Part shown: piece after piece, positions 21,991-34,188 of the stretch | How the letters are laid out: every line of letters starts with the position of its first letter | Numbering within the stretch: position 1 is the stretch's first letter | Source of the DNA: Cheiracanthium punctorium | Taxonomy: Eukaryota; Arthropoda; Arachnida; Araneae; Cheiracanthiidae | Reading direction: 5' to 3' | DNA length: 64,000 nt | Assembly (NCBI GenBank): GCA_038373885.1 | Contig: JAWZYV010002500.1 | Span: 1,047,728-1,111,727 of the forward strand | Translations under genes and position numbers: made by a program | Notes under the pieces: model-generated | Told to the model about the DNA's origin: nothing | Seen by the model: only the letters and a program-made list of their open reading frames with translations | Databases searched by the model: none

Positions 21991-22794
21991 ACGTTTGCGC
22001 AGGCACACTTGACTAAAGCAAAACATTATAAGATTCATGCTAGAACAGAAATAGAATCGCTGCCGTCACACTGGTAGATACCACAAGAACCCTTTTGAAC
22101 AGAGTCTATCGCAGACCTCAAAGCAATATCATATTTATTTTTTTTGTTGCAATCGATATGCACTGTATCTAGTCCATTATGTCAGAAACAACTGAAATCA
22201 ATAAATAAATTCCTATAAAAATTACGAAATTTAAATTTTATACGCTCGCCCGGTCCTATCAGTTATACATTTAAAAAAAATTCTTTATACAATTTCATGC
22301 ACAATAAAAAAAATTCATCCTTCTACGACCAAAATTTACCGAATTACAGCTGCTTAAAGTTAGAACACTTTTCAAGCTGCGAAATAGGGGTTGTATACAG
22401 AATGAATTTGAGAAAAATTAACATGCATTATTTTGATCACCCATTCAAATGAAAAGACCACGGACAGATTTTTGTAAAGCCTTAAATATAACCTTCTGCT
22501 TAAAGATTAGTATTTTAAAATTAGTTTTCCTTCTACCTCCGCATTATGCCAGAACATGCAATTAAAGCCTATAATTTAAAATGTCACTATTCATTAGTCG
22601 CTTAACGGTTTACCGTAACGGGACATTCTTAAGCGTGGAAAAATGGCTTATGTCAAAATGTTTGCTGCTTCATAACTCGGTAAATTTTGGTCTTTAAAGG
22701 GCGATCTTTTTTTTTCATGGAACTGTATAATAAACATTTTTTAAACGTAAATGATAGGACCCCGGGACCTTACAAAATTTTAAATTTCTTATAC
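21991..22794. other. AT-rich sequence, no gene seen
   Basis: No feature recognised. Confidence 0.45.
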
Positions 22795-22978
22795 AGTTTT
22801 GCGAGGCACCCTCCCAAGCAATAGCCAAGCCGGTGCTGCTTCACTTTCCGTGTTTTCATGAGCGGAACTTAGTGACTAGACCACAGCGAGGCATGTTTTT
22901 AATGATGCATGAGGTATTTAATGATTTAATATCGCATGAGGTAATGATTTAATATCGCATGAGGTATTTTCACTGTAT
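22795..22978 (+). repeat. Fragment of repeat family R plus short tandem repeat
   Basis: 22806-22890 (ACCCTCCCAAGCAATAGCC, GGTGCTGCTTCAC) matches the 3' part of the repeats at 56500 and 59490. Just after it ATTTAATATCGCATGAGGTA recurs (22905-22970, three GCATGAGGTA units). Confidence 0.65.
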
Positions 22979-25329
22979 AGGATATTAAAAATAATTTAAA
23001 ACTTATCTATACTTATAAACTAGACAATTCAAGTTCAGATTTAATTTCTATTATACTATTTTATTTATTTCTTTATTTTAAAATGCCTTATTGATTTGTG
23101 CAAAAATATTTTTCGATTTTTAGAATATATTTTGAAAGTTATTTGTGAGATGAATTATAACTTATTTTGTACTGGTTATAAATCATAAATAAAATACTGA
23201 AGTAAGAACAATAAATATAGTAAATATATTGAAATTTCTGAATTTATTGACAAAAATAAAAATAAAAAATAAAAATAAAAACATGATAAGATTAACGTCA
23301 TTTTTCAGCGATAAATATGTCTGAGTATTTTTTTCGATAAATACGAACATATATTTCAGCAGCTTATAAGAAAAACACAACATATTTGAAAAATTACTCA
23401 ATGATTTACATTTCATCCGTGTTTGACTTTTCAGTTTTGAAAAACATGATAAATAGAAATAGTCTTATGAAAGCAGTGTATATTTCAATAAGTGTTCTGC
23501 CTGTGTTAAACTTACTGAAACAAATCAAATTGTAACAATTTAGTACAGGATTTTGTATCGAAATGTGCTTAAGAAATAAGTAAAAATATCGGACGCATAT
23601 ACAGTGTGTCATAAATGTTCCGTTGTTCTAACCTCAAGAACTCTCAGTGTCCATGGTTAACTATGTTCTTTTTTTATTTATGTTAAATTTTATGATCCAA
23701 ATATCAGTATAACAATTATTTAGTTTTTATCTTTTCTTTCTTTTTCCATTCAGATTTTGCGAGAATAAATTTCTAAGTTATTTTGTTCTTCATAGTGAAA
23801 TGAATTCTTCACGCATTCAGGTAATTTCGCTGAATGAGACTTATTTTGAATGTAAATCGTATGAAACATGTAAAGATGTTTGGCAAAATAAATATCCAAA
23901 TGATGCAGTAATTTTTCACTTTGTGAAAAATTACAAGTGTGTTTTATGTGAATAATAAATACATATGTCAGGGGTGCTTAGGGCACTGTGTAATATAAAA
24001 CAAAAATACACAATTTTATACGATCAGTTATCATATTCTTAAGTATAAGCTTTTGTTAGATTCATTAAAAGTTATTTATTCTTACCGAATAAAAAAATTT
24101 TCCTGGTAGCCCAATTTTCGTCTACAATTTTGTATTTTACTTGCTTTTGAAGCTCGTGTTCTCAAAGATTTTATAATTCCAATGATCCAGAAGAAATAAA
24201 AATTCCTGCAAATGTCTTCAGTATTTATCTTAGTGTGAGATATCTTCGGTGTACTTGATATTCGAAATAGTTTCAAATCTTAATTGTAGTTAAAAGATTA
24301 TGAAGCTGTTTTCTAAATTCCAATTTAATTCTCATGTGTGCTTCTTTAATTTTTCCAAACCACACTAACAATGGTATTCAACAAAACGCCACGACTCCGC
24401 GAGGCAAGCAACTTTAAATAGCGTTTTTGACTCTTACAGACAACGCAAAAATCTGATTGGCCAGATATCAAAGCAGCCCTGGTATTTGGTACTACATTTC
24501 CAGAAGATCTTGGAACTAGCTCATGCTGCAGAGTTAGCCAACTGGTTAAGTATTTTGTGACTACGGCCATTAGAATCTTTACAAAGTGAGGACCTACCAT
24601 CTACCTTCCGAACGAAAATAATCCCTTCCATACTTGACAGGCATGAAATAAAAAGAACTGCAGGGATAAACTTTATTAATAAAAAATAAATAAAATGTTT
24701 ATTTTAAAAAAACGGGGTGTGGCTATATTACGGACACGGCCATGTGTTTTACATGAATACGAGTTATATTTTATTTGAGTTTCATAGAGTTCAAGAAAGA
24801 AATCAAATAATCAAATAATCACCGATTTAAAACTTTATTAATGATAGATCTGTGATACGAAAAGTGCGAAATAAATGGTATACGGGATAATCGAGATTTC
24901 TGGTAAGCGTTAAGTCAATACAAGTATTACCCAGCGTTGTTGGGGAAGTTCGATCTAAGACAAATTAAACTAGCTGAGCATGAAGTCCAGTAACGTGCGG
25001 TCGTGCGAGACATTAACATGAGTCTCCTACTATCATGATTGGTGTAGAGAGATCTGGAACGTATTCCGGTATAATCTTAAAGATGTTTTTGGAATACTTT
25101 AACAGCGATCTCTATGGTATGGCCAGTGTGCCAACTGTTTCTCGTGCTGTTGATATGCCCTATTCGACCCCGGCACACATATTGAACATCTGTAGAACAT
25201 CTTGTTGATCTGCAGCGCCATCTATCGGCAACTTCATGTACTAATATTTTTTTTTTAATAAATCACGAGCGCGTGATCTGAAGTGTCTGTTTTCAAACTT
25301 TCTTCACATTATGACCCATACAACATCCT
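22979..25329. other. No gene supported
   Basis: AT-rich DNA. Frames at 23183-23416, 23406-23612, 24082-24276 and 24346-24600 on the minus strand have no recognisable domain. Homopolymer runs occur near 25246-25256. Confidence 0.45.
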
Positions 25330-26020
25330 GCACAGGCCTCTGAGTTGGGGAAGTTTAATTTGGACAACCCTGTATTTTCCTCAAACTCCTGGCCAGACGT
25401 CACAGTACATCGGTTTTCAGACAGCCTATGGGCTAAACAAGCTGTAAAATCCCATAGAACTCGTGGCCCTTTAGTGCTGGAAATCAAATCTGAGTTGAGA
25501 GCATAACCAGGTATGCGACTAAAGCACGTAAAAGCTCATGTTAACATCACTGGAAATGGGATGTCTGACCAGTACGCCAAGACAGCAGCTGAAGCAAACA
25601 GAGCGTCAATTCAAGTACCAGCGGCAGCATCCCACTGAAAAAGACTGATGAAGGAAACTTTATTAACAGTATGATAAAGTAAATGGCCTACTTCCTCAAA
25701 GGACCACCACACATACCAGTTGCTGCCGAAATCAGGAGCTCTTTCTGTGTTTTAATGTGCCTATACTATTGCGTTTCTAACCCATCACGATCCGTTCCCT
25801 GCTTAGCTCTATAGATTTCACACTTATCTGACGAATTAATGATCATGTGGTGTAACAGGCACCAGTAAACGTTGCATGTTCAGTTGTCCTAGAACAGACT
25901 ACTACCATCTGAAGGAACCCGACACACAACATATGTAGGCTTGGAGAAGTGAGTGTTATGAAGAACTCAACAGCAAGGTAGAAGTTGAGGGCCATCTTCA
26001 GCATCATATAGGACCTAACC
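25330..26020 (+). pseudogene. LINE ORF2 C-terminus: RNase H plus Cys-rich tail
   Basis: One reading frame carries, in order, VTVHRFSDSLWAKQAVKSHR, then GPLVLEIKSELR, then VKAHVNITGNGMSDQYAKTA. These are the ribonuclease H motifs (the FSDS aspartate stretch and the KAH...GN...D box) found after reverse transcriptase in I/Jockey-type non-LTR retrotransposons. After a TGA (25636) the same frame continues with HHTYQLLPK, AFLTHHDPFPA and a cysteine-rich CGVTGTSKRCMFSCPRT region, as in the C-terminal tails of these elements. Several in-frame stops interrupt it. No reverse transcriptase was found upstream, so this is a 5'-truncated or rearranged fossil. The limits are approximate. Confidence 0.75.
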
Positions 26021-26439
26021 GTTCTTTGGTGACTCCGATCACTATTCATTTCCAGACCTTGCAGAAGAAATTCATGGACGTTGTTAGTTGGCCACGGCTT
26101 GCCCCATCACAGCAATGGGACTGCTGTAAACAAGCGCGCCCGTGTGAGGGATAAGTTTGGCCTCACTGTACCCATAAGCTGTTCGATATAAACATTCTCA
26201 AAAAACAAGCATTTTTTTAAAGTTTATTAAATAAACTCCACAGCTGCTGCGAAAGGCTTTAAGGTTGTCTCTCAATGTAAAAAAGATAATTAATCCAAGT
26301 GAAATATCCATAAACTATAATTTACGGGCATTTGAAATTGTGTTCTTTAAATCGAAGCAAAGTATAATTGTGTAGATTATGCCTTACAATCTGAGATGTA
26401 CCAAAATTCAAGCATGTATTAGAATTCATGACAAAACAT
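26021..26439. other. AT-rich sequence, no gene seen
   Basis: The 26080-26160 part may still be 3' sequence of the LINE; the rest shows nothing. Confidence 0.4.
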
Positions 26440-26970
26440 GTTTAAACAATTCTTAGTAAACATAAATAAACCGAAAGCCAGTTTAAACATTTGATAAAGG
26501 TTTTGCATATTTTATGTTAAGTAGTATTACTCGATGTCAAAATTCATACTCTGCTGGGGACACTGTAATGTGTCATATTTAAATAGAAGATAAGCCTGAC
26601 ATGTGACAAATTCTGGAACGTTACTGAAAAGTTGTTCCCCGATCAGTAAGTCCAAATCCTGACGACTTAAGTTAAAAATTGTGTCGCTTGATATGCCATT
26701 AAAATATCTGGTATGCTTTAATATTTGAAGCCAATAAAACTGATAAGAGAGGCAACCGTTGTGTGGTTTGTCGCTGATAGTATTGCGATGTTTAAAATCC
26801 CTACTTTATTTATGCAAATAGATTCCGGATTACTGTAAGTAGAGAAGCATTCAATATTAAATTTTCATCTGTTTAAAAAGTTGCTTTAAAAGTTACTAGG
26901 AAAGATTGAAATGAATACTTTGAACTTATGTAGATTAACATAGATCAAGAATTGCTTCCAAAATGTTGCT
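26440..26970 (+). repeat. Three-copy block U, copy 2
   Basis: It matches copy 3 well (AACATTT(G/A)ATAAA, GATGTCAAAATTCATA, GAGTTAAAAATTG-type, GGATTACTGTAAGTAG). Its start lies about 4.95 kb from those of copies 1 and 3. Confidence 0.6.
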
Positions 26971-27527
26971 CGCACTGAAAAAGGAAAAGAAATAATGTAA
27001 ATAAACAATTTCCTGGGAGGAAAAGTGTTGAAACATTTGGAGACTGAAGAAATGATAATATTTGAAACAAATTGTCTTATAATTACAGACTATAAATTCT
27101 ACACCCACAAAAGATTTTTAATAATTCACTTTCCGTACAGCATTTTGTTTTAACTAACAAGTTTCATTTTACTCGTTTATGTGCTTTATACAAAGGTCTT
27201 TAATTTGTTGATAATAACCCTATTTGTTTTAGTGCATTTTTGTAACAGACGTTTAGGTTAATTACCTTTTCTTTATTAAGAACAAAATAATTTATTTTTA
27301 AGTATAGGAGAAAGCTTTTGTTGGCGAAACAAAAAATTCGTGTACAAGCTATTTTTACAAACAAATTTGAGACGATTTTATAAAAATTAGATTTTAAAAT
27401 ATTCTGGTATACCGGACTATAGAATTTTTAAATTATCTATTGAAAGGTATGAAATAAAATTTTGAAATCCAACCCTGTTAAATGGAATAATTTTCAATGC
27501 TCTTAATAAAGTAAATCTAAAATAATA
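26971..27527. other. AT-rich sequence, no gene seen
   Basis: No feature recognised. Confidence 0.45.
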
Positions 27528-28372
27528 GTGTTACGAATTTTTGGCGCAACACGCTGTTTTTGGGTTTAAACTAGTTTAAAATTCGGGTTCTACTCGTGAA
27601 ATAAATAAATTTTGCATTTTGTTGCATCAAAATCGGTTACTTGGAACGCAAGATGCGGAGTTTTGGGTTTCCCCATTGGTTAACATAGCGTTTTCTAGAA
27701 ATCTCGGGAAATATTGGTCCTAGGCCTTCGCTAACCTCACTTTTACAGACTTATTTTGGGCACTAAATTTGCCGATATTTCTCCAAAAAGTCGCTAAGCT
27801 CAGTTGCATTTCGGACATAGGCGCGATTTTTCCAATGGGGCAATAAAATTCGCAATCCTGCATAAACATACATAATGACCTAATACCATTACGCAATCAA
27901 AATCGAGTTCTACAACATTTCGCTGATACTTTTCTCTAGAACCTTCTACGGTGTTCGTCATAAACTGTAAAAGCAGCGTGTTACCCGATTTCAGTTAGTT
28001 TTGCTTCTGCCTTGTTCAGAGAGCAGATGTCCGTGAGATAGCATAAGCTCTGTATTAGCGCTTATAGAAGCGGCATTTTCGGTTGTTAAAAGAAGCTTTG
28101 GTCTGAATGCTGTGTATGAATTCTGCCTTGAGAGAATGTTTACGATTTCCTCCGTAAGTTTCCACTGAATTTTTGTCTGTGGAAGTGTTTTATTTTCCGT
28201 GAGGATTAGAGTTCTTCTGAAAGCTTCTGTACTGAACGGACTGTTATAATCTAGCTACTGGCCGTTAATGCCTGTGAATTTTGTACAGCTGATTGTCTGA
28301 CGAAGTTCACGAAGCAATAGAGTTTGTGTTCGATCCTGACAAGTGGACTCATTACTAGAACTGTGATGCAGA
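27528..28372 (+). repeat. LTR-like dispersed repeat, copy 2
   Basis: It starts TGTTACGAATTTTTGGCGC, typical in form for an LTR, and matches 17828-18560. It includes CAATAAAATTCGCAATCC (a possible polyadenylation signal) and a moderately GC-rich later half. No internal retroelement genes adjoin it, so it would be a solo LTR. Confidence 0.4.
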
Positions 28373-30181
28373 TCATCAAATATCTTATTTTTAATTATCA
28401 ATTACTTAATTGTTAATTATTTCTAAATTTAATCTGTGTTCAAAATTTATTCTTTGCACTTTCGATTTGGATTTCTCTTCCCTTCGCCTGTAAAGTTTTT
28501 ATTTCTGCACCTACCGTATTTAAAAGCAATATTCCGTTTTCATTTATTTTTCCTTTTTATTTCACTTTTGCATTGGTAAAGCCTAGCATTTCTGTTTCCA
28601 TGGTTTGTTTATGACCATATATGGTATCAAATCTATAAATAACATTGGCTTTCATTTTGGGTTACAATTTAGTTGATAGATTGTTTGTTTTATCCTGTTG
28701 GCGAGATAGGGATTAAAAAATAATTATATAGAAATGTCCTTAACGTTTACTGGGGTCAAGTTAATTTTGCACTTTGTTTGGCATGCCCTTGTGGCGTGTT
28801 TTGGTTCTGTACTAACCTCTTGGCTTGAGTTTCTGATCATTCATTCACGCGTTAGCAGTTGTCTAGTGAACCTGCGTTTTTGAGGGGTCTGCTCAGCCAC
28901 CGTAGGACTTTATAATTTTGATGTTTATGTGCTGATATGTTAAAATGAAATGTAATTGCCACTATACGAAGTCTTATTCTTTCATCACGGCCTGGGGTGT
29001 GAACCTGGGGAAAGCTTCCCCATAAGAACTTTCTACACCTACTGGACTTTGGAATGACGAACCCAGGAATCAAGCAGCGTTTTCTGCAACGATAGTCAAT
29101 TGTTTTTCGCATTAGCACGCTGACCTGTTTCCGTGCATCAATATCACCAAAGCAGCGTGTCAACACTGCAAAAAAATATCTGTGAGGGCATCTATACTAA
29201 AATCACACCTATTTTCCTTGGGATGGGAATTTCTGATGGGGCTTCCAGGTGCGCCGTGTATTCGATTTTTGTGATGTAAATTATTCTTTCACATGTTTTG
29301 AATGTGTTGGGGGGCTAAACTGATTTTTTCACTTACTCGGATTTAAGGGGAAACTCGAACTATCAAGACTACTGTATATGGAGGATGTGTAAGGAATTCC
29401 TAGAAAATTTCTGCAGGGCAACAAAGGCGATGGGGGGTCATGTAAATGAATAATGCAGTCAACTCAAACAGACACGCACATTCGCTGTGTATGGTGACGT
29501 AGTGCGTTTCTTACACTATTTCTGCTATCAAAAAAATGCACTACACCTTGTTGTTCTTCGTTCCCGGCCTTCATGTCTGAAGCATTCAAGGCTCGCTGAT
29601 TTCACTTCGAACACGTCTAACAGACAAATGAATGTTCGTAGAGTTAACTCCTGATTCCAATAGTGAGCACTTCTATACAAACACCTGCCAGGGTTACTAA
29701 CTTGCACTTCATGCTGGTTATATAGACACCACCGTTTTCATTTGACTTCCCCTTTTAAATTTAGAATTAGTATTCTTAGGATACTATTCAGTTGTATAAC
29801 AGAGTTCAAAATAACTGCTAAGTACAAAATCGGACAAACATAATGAATGTAGAATGGCGTCAATAATAAAAAATATATGTTTACTTATGCAAATATCCAA
29901 AGCTCTTTTCTACTTACCGAAGTTGCTTAAATCAATTTTTATTGTATCTAATTGCAAATTTTTAAAATGTGTTTTTCAAAACAGAAGAATGTACAGCTTA
30001 CAAGCTGTTGTGCTCAGATCTCTAAGTACGTATCTGCAATTTTGCAAAAGATATTTAAGCATGTTTTCATCCCACATGTTCTATCAAATGTTTCAGTTTA
30101 ATCATTAAATCATAACTGATAAAATAGTGCGGTTATTTTATTATTAAAACCATTAATTTTATATTTAGAATTATTTAAATA
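28373..30181. other. No gene confidently supported
   Basis: A 104-codon minus-strand frame (28852-29166) follows a fair splice acceptor (ATTTTTTTGCAG at 29165-29176) and is arginine-rich with balanced composition, but has no domain I recognise. A plus frame at 29854-30108 is AT-rich and unremarkable. An exon of an unknown gene is possible near 28.9-29.2 kb. Confidence 0.4.
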
Positions 30182-31367
30182 CTAGCTGCGTGCCCGTTCT
30201 TCGCACGGTAGGAAACGAAAAATTTCCTCACATGTGTCATTCGAATTAATTCCAGTGATGTGGAATCTGGAAAAAGCAAAATTATTTCACTCTTGACTTA
30301 AAATTTGCGTCATATATGTAATAACCTGAGATCATTGCAGTATAATGACACACACACACAAAAAAAAAAGCGTCATTCGGTATCAAAAAAGTAAAAATGG
30401 ACCGTTTGCAGTGAACTTCTCACTTTCAAAATGTCTTATTTCCTCAGACATGCTGTCTTTTAGGTTCACGTTTTAGCATTAAATATACCTCAGACACTAC
30501 ATGAAATGGACATTTTTTTTATTTTAAAAATACGTCACCCTCTCTTGCAACCCTTTACAAAAAGAAAAGAGATAAGAGATAAGAATGCGCTATTTATAAA
30601 GGCTTTAAAATTGTTTTTCTAGATTATGCAGTTTTAATTTTTCTTCTCACAAATAAATCCAGTATTTATAAAAGGAAATCGAGCCAAGCAAAGAAATCGT
30701 CTGCTCGCGGGACCCGTTTTTATTTATTTTTTTCAACTGGCAATTTTAATCATTGTTACTGTATCCATGACAACCAAACCGCAAGATATCAAACCGAAAA
30801 TTATAAGAGGTGCTACTGAAATGAAAATCCTTCTTTACTTAAAAATTCGTAAAAATTCTCCTAATTTATATTTTTCCTCCGTTCTTCTTTTAAAAGTGGG
30901 CGAATTGTGTGCTCCGTCTTTTGCCCAAATATAAAAAAGTTATGACAGGTAGAATTCAAGATGCAGCAGTTTTAAAAATATTTTACGAAAGTCAGCGTCA
31001 AATTTAATTTTATTTGAAAAATTCCCAAAAATCTGCAAATTATGTTACACAGTCCGAACAAACAGTTTTTAAAAGAAAATTTTCTCCTCTATACGATGAT
31101 GTAACTATCGTTTTCTTGCGAGTGCAATTACCGGCGTTATTATGTATTACGCAAGAAAAATCGCTAAAAATCGGACAAAACATAAAATAAAACATTTTCT
31201 AATTCGAATTTCGAAAAAATCGCTTCGAGGTGTGTCGAGACCCGTCTTGGAGAATTTCCGTACAAAATTTGGTAGGTCTACGATCACCCGTTCCAGAGCT
31301 ACGCGAGACACAGGCAGACAGACAGACAGACAAACGGACAGTTTACACACTGTTTTATTTATATAGA
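30182..31367 (-). mobile_element. Complete non-autonomous Helitron (E), 1,186 bp
   Basis: On the minus strand it starts A|TCTATATAAATAAAACAG and ends at CTAG|T (30185-30182), preceded by a small hairpin (CCGT/ACGG, 30194-30208). A (CAGA)n tract lies near the 5' end (31309-31331). The interior has no Rep/helicase. A related interior occurs at 1790-1905, and a decayed relative lies at 38908. Confidence 0.8.
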
Positions 31368-31429
31368 TAGATTGGCTATTAATCTTGAATCATATTTACA
31401 AAGCAAATTAAGTTACAATTAAAAGCAAC

Positions 31430-31920
31430 TGCCCATTGAAACATTTAATAAAAGTTAAATATCAGATAAATAGAATCTCTTACGTTAAGTGGTTATAACG
31501 AATGTCAAAAATTCATATTTTGCCAGAAACGGGACATTGTAATGGATCATACTTCATAATAATCTACCTATCAAGAGATAATTAGGGGCAAGTCCTTGAA
31601 CATGGCTGAGGAATTGTCCCAGGATTAGCGAGTTCAAATCCTGCCGACTTGAGTTAAAAATTGCGTCGCTTTCATGTCCTTGATTCTGCATGTACTTACG
31701 GGCAAGTAAAATTGATAGCCACAGTAACCGCTGTGCGGTCTGTCATTGATAGTACAGTGACTTATATAAAGCATTTCTTTATTTATGAAAATACATTTCA
31801 GATTACTATAAGTGGGGCAGAATTGAATAATATAAGTTTTAATCTCCTTTAAAAGTTGTATTTATGACACCTAAAAAATACCAGAATCTTAACAAGTGTT
31901 CATAGACTATTAACAATGTA
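31430..31920 (+). repeat. Three-copy block U, copy 3, with tRNA-like boxes
   Basis: This is the clearest copy. It contains ATGGCTGAGGAATTG (A-box-like, near 31601) and GAGTTCAAATCCTGCC (B-box/T-arm-like, near 31630), about 30 bp apart, so the block may derive from a tRNA-headed SINE. Copies 1 and 2 retain only degenerate boxes. Confidence 0.55.
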
Positions 31921-32111
31921 TTGTATGATAAAGCCATTTAATATATCGCAATCGTACAAATTTTAAAAAACAGCACTACCAATGCTTTTTCAGAAAATTC
32001 TAAGTTTTATTTTCAGTGAAATTCCATTAATGATATATATTAAAAAATACATACGTGTAAATTTTACGAAATCATTTTTAATTAATCAAGAGGGAAATTA
32101 CGATTTAATAA

Positions 32112-32375
32112 AAAGAAAGAATGAAAATCTGAAACACATTAATATTTTGAGTACGCATTAAAGTACAATATTTTAAGAACTTATCACATTCTATTCATCC
32201 GCCCTATTTGTCTTCCTTGTTCCATTACGTTGGAAGGTGCATCATAATTCAGGAGTGTGTCCTATTAATCGTCCTTGTTCCGAAACAGACTTCTTTGGAA
32301 TTGAAATCTATAGTAAAAACGCCGACTGAAACTGTTTTACAATCTTCACCAGGTATATTCTTACTATATTTCATA
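32112..32375 (-). mobile_element. Decayed Helitron fragment of family C
   Basis: GAATGAAAATCTGAAACAC, CTTGTTCCATTACGTTGGAA and TTTGGAATTGAAATCTATA, then a TTTTACAATCTTCACCAGG phrase, match the 5' region of Helitrons A, B and C (for example 50645-50890), in the same orientation. Both ends are missing. Confidence 0.65.
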
Positions 32376-34188
32376 TTTATTTATATTAATATAGTTACCT
32401 TCACAGGCAGTAATTAGTATTTCAATTAAATAAACAGTAGCGTTTGTAAATTTCTCTCCAAACATGGCGCAGTTTCATGTCTTAATTTTTGAAGCCAAAT
32501 TTGGCAGTAAATCGCAAAAACTCTTAAGCTTTGGTGATTTACGATATTTTATGTGGCAACCCTTAATAAGTGATTAGCCGTTTCGCCGAGTACCAAAAAT
32601 CCTTGGCTGAAATTAAAGCACTGAAAAGCTAATAATGTAATTATAATAATATATAGTTAAATGTATATCTATTCAATTTTGGCAAACATCGGCAATTTTT
32701 TAGTATTATGCACAGAACAGTTGTTATTCTATTTTTCATTTGATTATTGGATAAATTGGATAATTTTATTTCTGAATATTCTTAATATAAAAGTTTGAAA
32801 ATTCTATAATGACTGTATATCAAAAGTTTGGCTGTATTACTTTATAAAGGAATGTATATGTATATATATATATATATATATATTACAAGTATTTCTAATA
32901 AACTAAATTTCATCAAAATATAAATTACCAGTTTCGTATAAAATAGTTCCATAAGTAATATTCATGCACCATATTCCTCGAAATTCGTAAAAAGAAAACT
33001 TCCATGAAAACTAAATCACTTGTTTCAAAATAGTTTTCGTGAATTTTTAGAAATATTTAGTTCGAGAAAATTTAAGTCTAATAATTACAAAGAAATGAAT
33101 AGCTGATCATAAATATTACTTCAAATTTCATTAGTGTTCGGGTAATAAATATTGCTTCATATTTATAGAAGGAAGCAATATTTTACCCAAAAGAGGAAAT
33201 TTATTCTCAACTTAAATTTTACTCTGGAGATGTAAAGAAATTGAATAAGAATTTTGTCTTTAGTTCTTTTAAGTCAGTTGCTCTTGAGGAATATTGGACA
33301 TGATATTTAAGGGATAATTGAATTTAAAATGCTAGTTTTAAACAGTGGTTCAAAAATTTAAGGCTTATATAGTAAATATGTGAATTCATAAGCAACTGAA
33401 ATAGTATTTCGATGAATCAGACAGCATAAATGTGTTAAGATTAGTTTTCCATTCAGATATTTTATAAAATATTACACTTGAGCTGTAATATCATTAGTAC
33501 TGAAAACTAGCATGGCTGTTTTATAATTAAAAGGATCAACTGTTATGTACTTGGTAATAATATTAAATCGCGGGCAATTATAGTGTCTTTTAACATTACA
33601 CTATTTTTTTTAAATCAACACGCTTTTCTCAATTAGATATTACATATTTTAAGAGTGTAGATGCAAAATCCACCTTCTCCACTTTTCAAGTTCTTAGAAA
33701 AATGCAAAAGAATGATTATTTCTATGTGTGTTTGATGTTTATTCCCATAAAAATTACTACACATAGGCCTAGTCAGTCAATAATAAGTTTTCAATAATAT
33801 AGTTGATTGTAGTGATATTCTTCAGAGTATTTATGTAAATGTGCCAACAGGTCTCTTCGAAATAATCAGTTATTTGCGAATCCTTTTAGTAAATATAATT
33901 ACATTATTAATTTTTCATTATATAATTTTACAAAATTATTAAAAATTTTGTATTAAAAATTTAATTAAAAACTGCAGACTTAGACATTTTTCACATGTCC
34001 TTTACTGCCTATAAAGTTAAATTCGTTGAACTGATTCATTGATGATATGTTATTTATTTTATCTCTGACATATTATGTCTTTTGTGTTCCGTCCTTTTAT
34101 ATTCTTTTATTTGCTTGTTTGTTTTCTTTTTCTCATGCAACACTGTAATTGGATTTTTTCTGTAGTGAGCATTTCTTTTATAAATAAA
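32376..34188. other. AT-rich DNA with (TA)n; no gene seen
   Basis: A (TA)n run lies at about 32856-32882. 32985-33200 weakly resembles repeat V (GAAGCAATATTTTAC phrase near 33171). Nothing coding is visible. Confidence 0.45.

Noticed and set aside
24346..24600. 84-codon minus-strand frame
   Set aside because: Balanced composition, but no recognisable domain or splice support; left unassigned.
17828..28372. A single LTR retrotransposon bounded by the two LTR-like repeats
   Set aside because: High divergence between the repeats and no gag, protease, RT or integrase between them; the RNase H found there is of LINE type.
31601..31645. Possible true tRNA gene at A-box/B-box pair
   Set aside because: No acceptor or anticodon stem can be built, and the sequence is part of a three-copy repeat; better read as tRNA-derived.
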